Below, piece by piece: positions 1 to 8,213 of a stretch of 64,000 nt of DNA. The DNA comes from Alphaproteobacteria bacterium. GTDB lineage: Bacteria; Pseudomonadota; Alphaproteobacteria; ATCC43930; CGMCC-115725. The stretch covers positions 27,233 through 91,232 of the forward strand of contig JAGWON010000014.1 in assembly GCA_028871055.1 (NCBI GenBank), in the 5' to 3' direction. A program made the translations under genes and the position numbers. Each line of letters begins with the position of its first letter. Positions within the stretch are counted from its first letter, which is position 1. The notes under the pieces were generated by a model. That model did no database searches. It worked only from the letters and a program-made list of their open reading frames with translations, and was not told where the DNA came from.

Positions 1-1238
1 TAGTTCGGCCGGATCGCCGGATGGGCCGCCGGATCGGCGCTTTTGATCCGCACCGAGCCGCGGCTTTCGGGCCGCAGATTGCACACCGACGCGGTGAACG
101 CCGGAAACGGGTGGCACGGGTCGCCGAACTTGTCGAGGCTCAGCGGCTGCACGTGATATTCGAGATTCGGCGTCTCGCGCGCCGGATCGCTCTTGACGAA
201 GCAGCCGAGCTGCGACGGCGCCATGGTGAGCGGGCCGCGCTTGAACAGGAAATATTCGAGCCCCATGCCGATGCGGCCGACGAGGCTGTTGGCGCGCTCG
301 TTGAGCGTGCGCGTGTTCCGCACCTTGAAGACGGTGCGGATCTGAAGATGATCCTGGAGGTTCTCGCCGACGCCCGAAAGCTCGTGCGCGACGGCGATGC
401 CGCGCTCCTGCAGCAGCGCGCCGGACCCGATGCCGGACAGCTGCAACAGCTGCGGCGAGCCGATCGCGCCCGAGGCCAGGATCACCTCGCCCCGCGCCTC
501 GACATAGCGCGGCGCCCCATCCTTGACGAACTCGACGCCGACGGCGCGGCGGCCGGCAACGCGGATGCGGCTCGCCTGCGCGCCGGTGACGACCGCGAGG
601 TTGGGCCGATTCATCGCCGGGCGGAGGAACGCCCGCGCCGTGTTCCAACGGACGCCGCGCCGCTGGTTGACGTGGAAATAGCCGCAGCCCTCGTTGTTGC
701 CGCGGTTGAAGTCGTCGATCTTGGGAATGCCGATCTCGGCCGCCGCCGCGCGGAAGGCGTCGAGGATATCCCAGGTCAGCCGCATCGGCTCGACACGCCA
801 CTCGCCGCCCTGGCCGTGAAACTCGTCGGCGCCGAGGACGTTGTCCTCCGAGCGCTTGAAATAGGGCAGCACGTCGTCCCACGACCAGCCCGGATTGCCG
901 AGCTGACGCCAGCCATCGTAGTCGCGGGCCTGGCCGCGCATGTAGATCATGCCGTTGATCGACGAGCAGCCGCCGAGGACCCGGCCGCGCGGATAGTTGA
1001 GGGCGCGTCCGTTGAGGCCGGCCTCCGCTTCGGTCTTGAAGCACCAGTCGGTACGCGGATTGTTCTGGGTGTAGAGATAGCCGATCGGAATCCGGATCCA
1101 GATGTAGTTGTCCTTGCCGCCTGCCTCGAGCAGCAGCACCGAGATGTCCGGATCGGCCGACAGCCGATTGGCCAGCACGCAGCCGGCACTGCCCGCGCCG
1201 ACGACGACGTAATCGAAGCTGCCGAATTTTTCGGTCAC
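1..1238 (-). CDS. GMC-family FAD oxidoreductase (choline dehydrogenase-like), C-terminus outside the window
   Basis: Reading leftwards, the protein starts MTEKFGSFDYVVVGAGSAGC. This is the Rossmann FAD-binding motif (GxGxxG type) of glucose-methanol-choline oxidoreductases. It continues with the family signatures YPRGRVLGGCSSINGMIYMR and, near residues 260-275, ASGAIGSPQLLQLSGIG. About 412 residues are visible of a family that usually has 530-560, so the catalytic His/His-Asn end lies left of base 1. Such enzymes oxidise an alcohol group with FAD; the substrate cannot be read. The start is uncertain: GTG at 1238 gives the usual short N-terminus, while an in-frame ATG at 1268 adds ten residues. 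Neither has a clear ribosome binding site. It is transcribed away from the cold-shock gene. Family confidence is high, substrate unknown. Confidence 0.9.
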   Translation of the reverse strand, partial: MTEKFGSFDYVVVGAGSAGCVLANRLSADPDISVLLLEAGGKDNYIWIRIPIGYLYTQNNPRTDWCFKTEAEAGLNGRALNYPRGRVLGGCSSINGMIYMRGQARDYDGWRQLGNPGWSWDDVLPYFKRSEDNVLGADEFHGQGGEWRVEPMRLTWDILDAFRAAAAEIGIPKIDDFNRGNNEGCGYFHVNQRRGVRWNTARAFLRPAMNRPNLAVVTGAQASRIRVAGRRAVGVEFVKDGAPRYVEARGEVILASGAIGSPQLLQLSGIGSGALLQERGIAVAHELSGVGENLQDHLQIRTVFKVRNTRTLNERANSLVGRIGMGLEYFLFKRGPLTMAPSQLGCFVKSDPARETPNLEYHVQPLSLDKFGDPCHPFPAFTASVCNLRPESRGSVRIKSADPAAHPAIRPN

Positions 1239-1546
1239 GGCTGCGCCCAAGCCGGCATAGTGCCACATCGCCGGGCCGAGCCCAACGGCGCGACCGGCGG
1301 TGACGCGCTCCGGGCGACGCGGCGGCCGGAACCCCGCTTATCGCCGCCGTTTTTCGCGATTGCAGCAAATCCGCACAATCCCGGCTTGAAAATCGCCCCC
1401 CGATCCCCTAGCTTTCCGCCCATCGCTTCGCTGGGTTCCGGCCTGCGCTCGATCGCTCCACTGTGAGCCCGACCCTGCAATCCGTGCCTTTCGACAGCCG
1501 ATCGGGTGCGCAATCGTGCGCACCGGCAACCGCCATGGAGACATGA
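1239..1546. other. Intergenic region between the GMC gene and the cold-shock gene
   Basis: About 308 bases separate the two divergent genes. It presumably holds both promoters and a long 5' leader for the cold-shock mRNA, which is common in this family. I could not pick a convincing -35/-10 pair. A GGAAC/CGTT pair at 1328-1351 has the wrong spacing and is listed under rejected items. No coding signal is seen. Confidence 0.4.
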
Positions 1547-1753
1547 ATGGCAATTGGCACGGTCAAGTGGTTCAACGCCCAGAAGGGTTACGGTTTCATC
1601 GCGCCGGAGAGCGGCGGCAAGGACGTCTTCGTCCATATCTCCGCCCTCGAGCGCGCCGGCATCGGTTCCCTGAACGAGGGCCAGAAGGTCAGCTTCGACC
1701 TCGAGCAGAGCCAGCAGGGCCGCACCTCGGCTACGAACCTGAAGCTCGTCTAA
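1547..1753 (+). CDS. cspA: Cold-shock domain protein (CspA family)
   Basis: The 68-residue protein is a single cold-shock domain, the normal length for the family. It begins [18 protein letters not shown]. The RNP1 motif (KGYGFI, residues 13-18) and RNP2 motif (VFVHI, residues 27-31) are both intact, with the aromatic residues that stack on single-stranded RNA or DNA. The protein should act in the cytoplasm as an RNA chaperone. It is a single-gene unit, followed 17 bases later by a strong intrinsic terminator. Several csp paralogues usually occur per genome, so the name gives the family only; whether this copy is cold-induced cannot be read from sequence. Confidence 0.95.
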   Translation: MAIGTVKWFNAQKGYGFIAPESGGKDVFVHISALERAGIGSLNEGQKVSFDLEQSQQGRTSATNLKLV

Positions 1754-1770
1754 CGACGAACCGGGATTTT

Positions 1771-1820
1771 GATCGAGCGCCGCGGCGGCAACGCCGCGGC
1801 GTTTTCTTTTTGTCTCGATC
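1771..1820 (+). terminator. Intrinsic terminator of the cold-shock gene
   Basis: Two copies of CGCCGCGGCG (1778-1787 and 1792-1801) form a 10-bp GC-only stem closed by a GCAA tetraloop of GNRA type. TTTTCTTTTT follows at 1802-1811. An outer pair, GATCGAG at 1771-1777 with CTCGATC at 1814-1820, encloses the whole element including the T tract. The T tract lies on the plus strand only, so it terminates csp and not the opposing amidohydrolase gene. Confidence 0.9.
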
Positions 1821-1823
1821 GAC

Positions 1824-2666
1824 CTAGAGCCCGAGAATGCGCTCGGCGTTCCGGTGAAAGATCTTCTCCATCACCGCGTCGGCATAACCGAGCTCGCGCC
1901 ATTCCTGGAACAGCCGCGCGTAGGGCATGCTCGGATAGTCGCTGCCGAACATAATCTTGTCCTGGAGTCGCGCGCGGATGTCGGTCTTGAGCTGGGCCGG
2001 AAAGTACTTCGGCGCCCAGCCCGACATCTCCCAGAACACGTTGCCCTTGTGCAGCGCCACCGCCGTCATCTCGTCGACCCAGGGCCAACCCGGATGCGCA
2101 GCGATGACGGTGAGATCGGGAAAATCGGCGGCAAGCTCGTCGAGGCACGAGGGATGCGCGTGTCGGATCTTGGCGCCCATGCCGCCCGGCATGCCGGCGC
2201 CCATGCCAGTGGTGCCGACATCGATCATCACCGGCACCTTAAGCGCGTTGATCGCCTCCCATAGCGGATAAAAGGTCCGATCATTCACGGCAAAATGTCC
2301 CATGATCGGATGGAAGTGGAAGCCCAGCATCTTGAGGTCGCGGATCGCGTGCTGCGCCTCGACGATCGCAGCCTTGCCCTTGAGCGGATCGACCGCCGCC
2401 CAGGCGTGGATGATGCGATCCTTGTGGCGCTGCTGCATGCCGTGGACGTAATCGTTGGAGCACGGCGGCGTCTTGGCCGTGGTCTCGAGATCGAGCGCGA
2501 CCAGCACCGCCTCAACGCCGGCAGCGCCGAAGTCCTGCACCACCTCGTCCTCCTGCTTCCACGTCCACTGCCGCTTCCAGTATTTGGCCAGCGCGTCGAC
2601 ATAGGGGCCCTGGCATTTGATCCAGGGCTCGGTGTTCGGATAGCAGTGCAGGTCGATGATGCGCAT
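1824..2666 (-). CDS. Amidohydrolase-related TIM-barrel protein (amidohydrolase 2 family)
   Basis: The protein has 280 residues with the layout of the amidohydrolase-2 / ACMSD-like family. It starts MRIIDLHCYPN, where the usual metal-binding HxH appears as H-C-Y, so the second histidine is missing. Later ligands look intact: AAHPGWPW carries the beta-strand histidine and FGSDYPSM the C-terminal aspartate. Family members decarboxylate or hydrolyse ring-cleavage and carboxylate intermediates, usually with one zinc; the substrate is not recognisable. It starts 7 bases after the AMP-ligase gene ends, so it is the third gene of an SDR-ligase-amidohydrolase operon under the palindromic operator at 5121. 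Altered metal ligands make the activity uncertain. Confidence 0.85.
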   Translation of the reverse strand: MRIIDLHCYPNTEPWIKCQGPYVDALAKYWKRQWTWKQEDEVVQDFGAAGVEAVLVALDLETTAKTPPCSNDYVHGMQQRHKDRIIHAWAAVDPLKGKAAIVEAQHAIRDLKMLGFHFHPIMGHFAVNDRTFYPLWEAINALKVPVMIDVGTTGMGAGMPGGMGAKIRHAHPSCLDELAADFPDLTVIAAHPGWPWVDEMTAVALHKGNVFWEMSGWAPKYFPAQLKTDIRARLQDKIMFGSDYPSMPYARLFQEWRELGYADAVMEKIFHRNAERILGL

Positions 2667-2673
2667 GGGTTCC

Positions 2674-4317
2674 TCAGCGCGCGGTGGCCAATTGCTTCGA
2701 GACGATCTCGAGCAGCGTCTTCTTCGATACCTTGCCGAAGGTCGAGAGCGGGAACTCGCTCAGGATCGCGAGCCGCTCCGGCAGCTTGAATCGGGCGATC
2801 TCCTTGGCAGCGAGAAAACTGACCAGCTCGTCGAGCGTCAGGCTCTTGCCCCGATGCGGAATGACGCAGGCGCACATGCGCTCGCCGAGAGCGGGGTCCG
2901 GAACGGCGATGCAGGCAACGTTCTGCACCGCCGGATGCTGCAGGATCAGGTTCTCGATCTCCTCGGCGCTGATCTTCTCGCCGCCGCGGTTGATCAGGTC
3001 CTTCTTGCGGCCCTCGACCATGTAGGCACCCGACGGATGCTGGCGCATCAGATCGCCGGAGCGGTAGAAGCCGTCCGAAGTGAACGCCTTCTTGTTGTGT
3101 TCCGCAGCGCCGTAATAGCCGCGCAACGTATAGGGACCGCGCGCGCACAACTCGCCCACCGCGCCGAACGGCACTTCGTTGTCGTCATCGCCCAAGAGCC
3201 GCACCTCGTCATCGGGCGAGATCGGCCGTCCGACTGTCGCAAGCCGCACGTCCTCGGGATCGTCGCGGCGAACGAAGAACAGCATGCCTTCGGACATGCC
3301 GAAGTTCTCCTGCACGAAGGCGGTCGGTATGAGCTCGCGGGTTTTGAGCCGCACCTCGGGCTGGAGGCGCTGGCCGCCGCTCTGGACAAAGCGCACCGAG
3401 GACGTGTCGTGGCGGCTCACCTCGGGGCTGTTGATGAGCCGGACGAGCAGCGCCGGCACGACCTTGAGGTGTGTGACGCGATGCTTCGCCACCAGCGGAA
3501 AAACATCCTCGGGCTTGGTTGTCGGGCTCAGGACCACCATGCCGCCGTTGAAGAAGAAGCCCTGGATGCCGGGACAAGCCAGCGGCAGGTTGTGGGCGAT
3601 CGGCAGCGCCAGCAGCAGCACGGACTCCGTGCCGATTTCGCACACCTGCGCCGCGGTCCGCGAGTTGTAGGCGTAGTCGTTGTGCGTGCGCGGAATCAGC
3701 TTGGGAATGCCGGTGGTGCCGCCCGACAGCTGGAAAATGCAAGGATCGGTCGGATCGAGCTTGATCCCACCGAGGCGGCTCTTCGGCAGCGTCGCCGGCG
3801 TCTCGATCAGCTCGGTCAGCGAGACCTCGCCCGATCCCGGCCGGCCGAGCACGAGCCGCAGCTTGAGGCACGGGTTTTCGTCGGCGATGCGCTTGATCAC
3901 CGGGCCGAAGGCAAAATCGCCGTGCCGCTCGGGATAGACGCACGTCGTCGCCTGGGCGATCTGGACAAACTGGCTGATCTCGCTGTAGCGGTGCGTCACC
4001 AGCGCGGCGATCGGAATGCAGCCGAGCTTCTGCAGCGCGAAATAAAGCAGCACGAACTCGGCCACGTTGGGCAGCGTCGGCACGATGCGGTCGAGCGGTT
4101 TCAACCCGAGCGCGAGCAGGTTGAGCGCGAGATTGTCGGTGATGCGGTCGATGTCGGCGTAGGTGTAGCGCCGCGCATCGTCGATCAGCGCCACGCGATC
4201 CGCGAACCGCGTCCACACCTCGGCGAATTCATCGCGCAAGCTGCGATCGCGCCAATACCCTTTGGCGCGATAGCGCGCGGCGAACTCGGGCGGAAACGGA
4301 ACGACGCCGGGCAGCAT
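2674..4317 (-). CDS. Aryl-acid AMP ligase-like acyl-adenylating enzyme (EntE/DhbE-like)
   Basis: The 547-residue protein belongs to the ANL superfamily and most resembles 2,3-dihydroxybenzoate-AMP ligases. The N-terminus (FPPEFAARYRAKGYW) and the P-loop region (FQLSGGTTGIPKLIPRTHND) match EntE closely. Also present are the RGPYTLRGYY and GFYRSGDL motifs, the hinge GRKKDLINRGGEKISAEEIE, and a C-terminal lysine in TFGKVSKK. It should activate an aromatic or similar carboxylic acid with ATP, transferring it to CoA or a carrier. Its start overlaps the SDR stop by ATGA. No isochorismate synthase, isochorismatase or NRPS gene lies nearby, so a catabolic CoA-ligase role fits better than siderophore synthesis. 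The substrate is inferred only at the level of an aryl-type acid. Confidence 0.88.
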   Translation of the reverse strand: MLPGVVPFPPEFAARYRAKGYWRDRSLRDEFAEVWTRFADRVALIDDARRYTYADIDRITDNLALNLLALGLKPLDRIVPTLPNVAEFVLLYFALQKLGCIPIAALVTHRYSEISQFVQIAQATTCVYPERHGDFAFGPVIKRIADENPCLKLRLVLGRPGSGEVSLTELIETPATLPKSRLGGIKLDPTDPCIFQLSGGTTGIPKLIPRTHNDYAYNSRTAAQVCEIGTESVLLLALPIAHNLPLACPGIQGFFFNGGMVVLSPTTKPEDVFPLVAKHRVTHLKVVPALLVRLINSPEVSRHDTSSVRFVQSGGQRLQPEVRLKTRELIPTAFVQENFGMSEGMLFFVRRDDPEDVRLATVGRPISPDDEVRLLGDDDNEVPFGAVGELCARGPYTLRGYYGAAEHNKKAFTSDGFYRSGDLMRQHPSGAYMVEGRKKDLINRGGEKISAEEIENLILQHPAVQNVACIAVPDPALGERMCACVIPHRGKSLTLDELVSFLAAKEIARFKLPERLAILSEFPLSTFGKVSKKTLLEIVSKQLATAR

Positions 4318-5081
4318 CAGGTCGAGCTCGAAAATCCGCCGTCGATGACGACGATCTCGCCGGTGACGAAGCGATTGCCCTCGATCAGCGACAGCATGGT
4401 CTCGGCGACATCCTCGGCCGTCACCACGCGCTTCAGCGGCGTGAGCTTGGCGCGCCGGCCCATCAGGTCGTCGTATTTGTCCTTGAGCATCCGCTTCATC
4501 CAGTCACCTTCCATCCAGCCCGGCGCCACGGCGTTGACGCGGATCTCGGGGCCGAGATTGAAAGCGAGCGTTTTGGTCAGGTTGACCACCGCAGCCTTGC
4601 TCGCGGCATAGGGCAAGGGCTGCGGGCCGGGGCGCAGTCCGACGATGCTCGCGGTGTTGACGATGACGGGATGCGGCGCCTTGCGCAGCAGCGGCAGCGC
4701 CGCGCGTGTGACCGAGAAGATGCCGCGCACGTTGACGGCGAAGACCCGGTCCCATTCCTCGACCGTCATCGCGTCGAAGTCCTTCGGCCTGACCTCGGTC
4801 GTGGTGCCGGCGTTGTTGATCAGCGCGTCGAGCCGGTCGAACTTCGTCGCGACTTCGTTCAGCATTGCGCGCACGCCGGCATCGTCGGCGACATCGCACT
4901 GGCAGAGCAGCGTCCGCGCGCCGAGCTTCTGTGCCTGCGCCGCGACCTCGCGCGCCGGGCCCGCGCTGCGGCTGTAATTGATCGCCACGTCATAGCCCGC
5001 CCGCGCCAGCGCGAGCGCCGCCGCGGCGCCGATGCCGCTCGCCGCGCCCGTCACCAATGCCATCTTGCGCTGGCCCGTCAT
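4317..5081 (-). CDS. Short-chain dehydrogenase/reductase (SDR)
   Basis: This is a classical SDR of 254 residues. The nucleotide-binding motif TGAASGIG lies near residues 11-18, NNAG near 89-92, the catalytic serine in NTASIVG and the YxxxK pair in YAASKAA. It is predicted to be a cytosolic NAD(P)-dependent oxidoreductase. It is the first gene of a three-gene operon with the EntE-like ligase (ATGA overlap) and an amidohydrolase. The promoter lies at 5121-5162, with a palindromic site that the divergent TetR gene probably controls. EntA is also an SDR, but without the other siderophore genes a degradative oxidation is more likely. The substrate is unknown. Confidence 0.92.
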   Translation of the reverse strand: MTGQRKMALVTGAASGIGAAAALALARAGYDVAINYSRSAGPAREVAAQAQKLGARTLLCQCDVADDAGVRAMLNEVATKFDRLDALINNAGTTTEVRPKDFDAMTVEEWDRVFAVNVRGIFSVTRAALPLLRKAPHPVIVNTASIVGLRPGPQPLPYAASKAAVVNLTKTLAFNLGPEIRVNAVAPGWMEGDWMKRMLKDKYDDLMGRRAKLTPLKRVVTAEDVAETMLSLIEGNRFVTGEIVVIDGGFSSST

Positions 5082-5120
5082 CCGGGTTCCCCTTGCGCCG
5101 GTCGCCCCGCCGGCTTATTT

Positions 5121-5162
5121 TGAACGTGTTCACTTTTGGACCGCTGACGCGCCGGTTGTCAA
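5121..5162 (-). promoter_or_regulatory. Promoter of the SDR operon with a palindromic TetR-type operator
   Basis: On the minus strand, TTGACA (5162-5157) makes a consensus -35 element. The palindrome TGAACACGTTCA (5132-5121) begins 24 bases downstream, where the -10/+1 region should be. It lies between the SDR gene and the divergent tetR gene. The same GAAC-GY-GTTC core recurs at 5897-5906 and 12211-12220, both at promoters. Assigning it to the neighbouring TetR protein is inference. Confidence 0.7.
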
Positions 5163-5199
5163 GTGCGGGGCGCTGATCGAGACGAGGGAGTGGCCTGGA

Positions 5200-5856
5200 T
5201 TGCCCGAACCGACACCGCGCAGCGCCGGCCGCATGGCGGAAGGCGGATTGCGCGAACGCAGCAAGGCACGGAAGCTCGAGAATATCCGCCGCGCGGCGCG
5301 CGAGCTCTTCGTCGAAAAGGGCTACGATGCTACGACGACGCGGGCCATCGCCAAGCGCGCCGGCGTCGGACTCGGCACGTTGTTCACCTATGCCGCCGAC
5401 AAGCGCGACCTCCTCTTCGTGATCTTCAACGACGAGCTGATTGAGGTCGCCTCCGGGGCATTCGCCAAGGAGCACGACGCTCCGTCCCTCGCCGACCGGC
5501 TGGTCGCGGTGTTCCACGACTTCTACGCCTATTTTGCGCGCCAGCCGAACCTCGCGCGCTTCCTGCTGCGCGAGCTGACGTTCTACACCCACGGACCCGA
5601 GGCGCGTCGCTTCCAGGCGCATCGCGACCAAATCGTCGCCGGCGTCGCCGTGCTGGTGAAGCGCGGCCGGACCGACGGCATCGTCGCCGCGGTCGATGAC
5701 GATACGCTGGTCGCGCGCGCGATTTTCGACATCTACAGCGCCGAGGTTCGCCGCTGGCTCGCCGACGAGAGCCGCGCGCCGAACTTGGCGCAAGGTCTGG
5801 CGACGCTACAGCGCATGCTGCAGGTGCTCGTCGACGGTCTACAGCCGCGCCGCTGA
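5200..5856 (+). CDS. TetR/AcrR-family transcriptional regulator
   Basis: An N-terminal helix-turn-helix of TetR type is clear: ARELFVEKGYDATTTRAIAK then RAGVGLGTLFTYAADKRDLL. A variable all-helical ligand domain of about 150 residues follows. TTG at 5200 is chosen as start because GAGGGAG (5184-5190) precedes it at good spacing. ATG at 5233 is the alternative and has no visible ribosome binding site. It diverges from the SDR operon, and the 118-base gap between them holds the palindrome at 5121. The same palindrome occurs at the promoters of the substrate-binding protein (5896) and the CocE-type hydrolase (12211). It is therefore probably the repressor of those three units, released by a metabolite of the pathway. 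The ligand cannot be deduced. Confidence 0.9.
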   Translation: MPEPTPRSAGRMAEGGLRERSKARKLENIRRAARELFVEKGYDATTTRAIAKRAGVGLGTLFTYAADKRDLLFVIFNDELIEVASGAFAKEHDAPSLADRLVAVFHDFYAYFARQPNLARFLLRELTFYTHGPEARRFQAHRDQIVAGVAVLVKRGRTDGIVAAVDDDTLVARAIFDIYSAEVRRWLADESRAPNLAQGLATLQRMLQVLVDGLQPRR

Positions 5857-5867
5857 TCGGCGCCAAC

Positions 5868-5907
5868 TTGACAAAGCCCGGACCGGGTCCAATAGTGAAC
5901 GCGTTCT
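5868..5907 (+). promoter_or_regulatory. Promoter and operator of the ABC substrate-binding protein gene
   Basis: TTGACA (5868-5873) and AATAGT (5891-5896) are spaced by 17 bases, a good housekeeping promoter. The perfect palindrome GAACGCGTTC (5897-5906) directly abuts the -10 box, an ideal position for a repressor. The first codon of the regulated gene is at 5990. Confidence 0.8.
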
Positions 5908-5989
5908 AAAAATGCCTGCTGGCGCGCGGTCCATCGCCTGGGCCGCCCGAACAAAACGACGGCGGGCGCTCGATCTCCGGGGAGGACCA

Positions 5990-7006
5990 ATGCGCTCGAT
6001 CCGTTTCGCACTTGCTGCGTGTGTCGCGGCCCTGTTCGCGGTTGCCGCGATTTCGGCCCAGGCCGAACCGCTCAAAATCCGGCTCAGCTACGTCGTACCG
6101 GTGGCTAATTGGTCGTCGCTGCTGCCGGCGAAGCCCGAGCTGATGACGAACCTGAACAAGAGTTATACGCTCGAGGTGACGCGCTTCCAAGGCACGCCGC
6201 CCATGATCACCGCCTTGGCCAGCGGCCAGCTCGATATTGGCGACCTGGCTTATTCGTCCTTCGCGCTCGCGATCCAGAACGCCGGACTCAATGACCTGCG
6301 CATCATCGGCGATGATTTCCAGGACGGTGTTCCGGGCTACTACACGGATCAGTACTTCGTCCGCAACGACAGCGGCATCAAGACGATCGCCGACCTCAAG
6401 GACAAGGTGCTGGCGACCAACGCGGCGGGCAGCGCCGTCGACATCGCGATGCGCGTCATGCTCCGCAAGCATCATATCGATGACAAGAAGGACGTCAGCA
6501 TCGTCGAGGCGGCCTTCCCCAACATGCGGAACATGCTGGAGGCCCACAAGGTCGACCTGATACCGGGGGTGCTACCGTTCTCGTACAATCCCGATCTGCT
6601 CAAAGAAGCGCATCCGCTGTTCGACCAGAAACAGGCGGTCGGCCGGACGCAGATGATCATCTGGGTCGCGCGCGCCGGCTGGCTTAAGCAGAACCGCGCC
6701 GCGATGGTCGATTTCATGGCGGACGCGCTCCGCGTCATGCGCTGGTTCCAGAATCCCAAGAATCACGACGCGGCGGTCAAGATCGCCGTCGATATGACGA
6801 AGATTCCGCCGCCCGTGTGGAATTCGTGGCTCTTCGTCAAGGGCAAGGATTACTACCGCAACCCCGACGGTCTGCCGGATCTCAAGGCACTGCAGGCCAA
6901 CATCGAGGCGCAGCGGCAGGTCGGATTGCTCAAGGCCGATGTCAGGGTCGCCAAGTACGCCGACCTGAGCATCGCGCGCGAAGCGGCGGCGCGGCTGAAG
7001 AAATAG
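5990..7006 (+). CDS. Periplasmic substrate-binding protein of a NitT/TauT-type ABC importer
   Basis: The protein has 338 residues. A signal peptide covers residues 1-25 (hydrophobic LAACVAALFAVAAI, cleavage after AQA). The mature part follows the NMT1/SsuA-like fold: KIRLSYVV, then FQGTPPMITALASGQLDIG, the ligand-domain switch found in nitrate/taurine/sulfonate-type binders, and later LKDKVLATNAAGSAVD. The start is well supported by GGGGAGGA at 5978-5985. It captures a small ligand for uptake, but no permease gene lies beside it. An ATPase of the matching family is at 13810-14592, 7 kb away. The promoter carries the TetR-type palindrome, so uptake is probably induced together with the SDR operon. 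The ligand is unknown. Confidence 0.9.
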   Translation: MRSIRFALAACVAALFAVAAISAQAEPLKIRLSYVVPVANWSSLLPAKPELMTNLNKSYTLEVTRFQGTPPMITALASGQLDIGDLAYSSFALAIQNAGLNDLRIIGDDFQDGVPGYYTDQYFVRNDSGIKTIADLKDKVLATNAAGSAVDIAMRVMLRKHHIDDKKDVSIVEAAFPNMRNMLEAHKVDLIPGVLPFSYNPDLLKEAHPLFDQKQAVGRTQMIIWVARAGWLKQNRAAMVDFMADALRVMRWFQNPKNHDAAVKIAVDMTKIPPPVWNSWLFVKGKDYYRNPDGLPDLKALQANIEAQRQVGLLKADVRVAKYADLSIAREAAARLKK

Positions 7007-7032
7007 TCGCCGCTGGCCGATCGCCTGACGGG

Positions 7033-7063
7033 ATAGGCGGGCTCGCTTGCCCGCCTATTTTTT
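7033..7063 (+). terminator. Intrinsic terminator after the substrate-binding protein gene
   Basis: ATAGGCGGGC (7033-7042) pairs perfectly with GCCCGCCTAT (7049-7058) around a TCGCTT loop. Six T residues (7058-7063) follow. It lies 26 bases after the stop codon and closes a single-gene transcript. Confidence 0.92.
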
Positions 7064-7266
7064 GCCCGCCGCCTGCGTTGGCGGTCCGATCATGCTGCCG
7101 CGCGACCGCCCTGGCGCCGGCCGCGCAGCCGGCCAGAGCCAGGCAAAATGCGGGGAAATTGGCCGCCGATCCGTCACCGCGTCGCGGGCGTTCCGGAATT
7201 GCACGCCACGGTCTTGTCACGAGGGCCACCGCATACGGGCGGCTGATATAGTACAACCGCAAGGCC

Positions 7267-8136
7267 ATGGACCCGACGCAGCAACTGACGCATTTCGCCG
7301 ACACGGCATGGCAGTGGGCCGCGGCGTTCGTGCCGCATCTGGCCGCCGCCGTGGCGGTCCTGGTGGCGGGTGCTTTTGTCGCTGGCTGGTTCGACCGCGC
7401 GCTCCGGCGGGCGCTGGCTAATGTCACTCACATCGACTCGACGCTGAAGCCCGTTCTCGCTGCCGTGACGCGTTACGCGGTGCTTGTCCTGGTGGCGATC
7501 GTCGCGCTGAGCCAGCTTGGCGTCCAGACGGCGTCGCTGCTCGCGGTGGTCGGCGCGGCCGGCCTGGCGATCGGCCTCGCGCTCCAGGGCACGCTGTCGA
7601 ACATCGCCGCCGGCATCATGCTACTGTGGCTGCGGCCGTTCCGTATTGGCGACTATATCGAGGTCGGCGGTCAGGGCGGCGCGGTCGAGGAGATCGGCCT
7701 GTTCAGCTGCCGGCTGCGCACCTTCGATGGCCTGTACCTGTTCCTGCCCAACTCGGCGATCTGGAACGCGCCGCTCAAGAACCACACGCGCAACGGCGGC
7801 CGATTGCTGAGCATCGACGTGAGCCTGCCCGGCACGACCGATCTCGAGCGCGCGCGCCAGGCGCTGCTCGATGTGGCGGCGAAGACCGCCGGCGTGCTGC
7901 CAGCGCCCCCGCCGCAAGCGTTCTTCGCCAGCTTCGCCGGCGGCGCGCTGGTGCTGAGCCTGACGGTATGGACGACGGCGCAAGGCGCTGGCGCGGTCGA
8001 GCGCGGCATCGTCGAAGGCGTCAAGCGAGCGCTTGACGCGCTCGGCGACAATTTCAAGCCGGCGCAGATCGTCCGCACCGTGCCGCCCGATGCCGACCCG
8101 TCGCGCTTCTTCGGCGGCAATCCCATCGCGAAGTAA
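7267..8136 (+). CDS. Small mechanosensitive ion channel (MscS family)
   Basis: The protein has 289 residues, the short MscS type. Three N-terminal membrane segments lie near residues 15-45, 65-85 and 90-125. The pore helix TM3 shows the Gly/Ala-rich pattern GAAGLAIGLALQGTLSN. The MscS beta domain follows, with LRPFRIGDYIEVGG and FLPNSAIWNAPLKN. It sits in the inner membrane and opens under membrane tension to release solutes during osmotic downshock. It follows a terminator, so it starts its own unit, and the P-type ATPase begins 77 bases after it. In a region rich in compatible-solute genes this role is sensible, but no shared regulation is visible. Confidence 0.93.
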   Translation: MDPTQQLTHFADTAWQWAAAFVPHLAAAVAVLVAGAFVAGWFDRALRRALANVTHIDSTLKPVLAAVTRYAVLVLVAIVALSQLGVQTASLLAVVGAAGLAIGLALQGTLSNIAAGIMLLWLRPFRIGDYIEVGGQGGAVEEIGLFSCRLRTFDGLYLFLPNSAIWNAPLKNHTRNGGRLLSIDVSLPGTTDLERARQALLDVAAKTAGVLPAPPPQAFFASFAGGALVLSLTVWTTAQGAGAVERGIVEGVKRALDALGDNFKPAQIVRTVPPDADPSRFFGGNPIAK

Positions 8137-8213
8137 CCGCGAGAGCCGCAAGGCATCGGCGCCTAGTCTGTGGCAGTATGCCCGCACGTTAGCGTCGGCG
8201 AGCGATCCCGCAT

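Noticed and set aside
1328..1351. GGAAC...CGTT pair upstream of the cold-shock gene
   Set aside because: The spacer is 15 bases rather than 16-17 and the nearest plus-strand start is about 195 bases away, so it is not counted as an EcfG promoter.
2656..4611. Very long open frames antisense to real genes (for example over the AMP-ligase and many GH13 genes)
   Set aside because: They are a product of the high GC content; they lack domains and have ribosome sites and codon bias only on the opposite strand.
2674..5081. EntA/EntE siderophore genes
   Set aside because: The ligase resembles EntE and EntA is an SDR, but no isochorismate synthase, isochorismatase, NRPS or siderophore transport gene is present.
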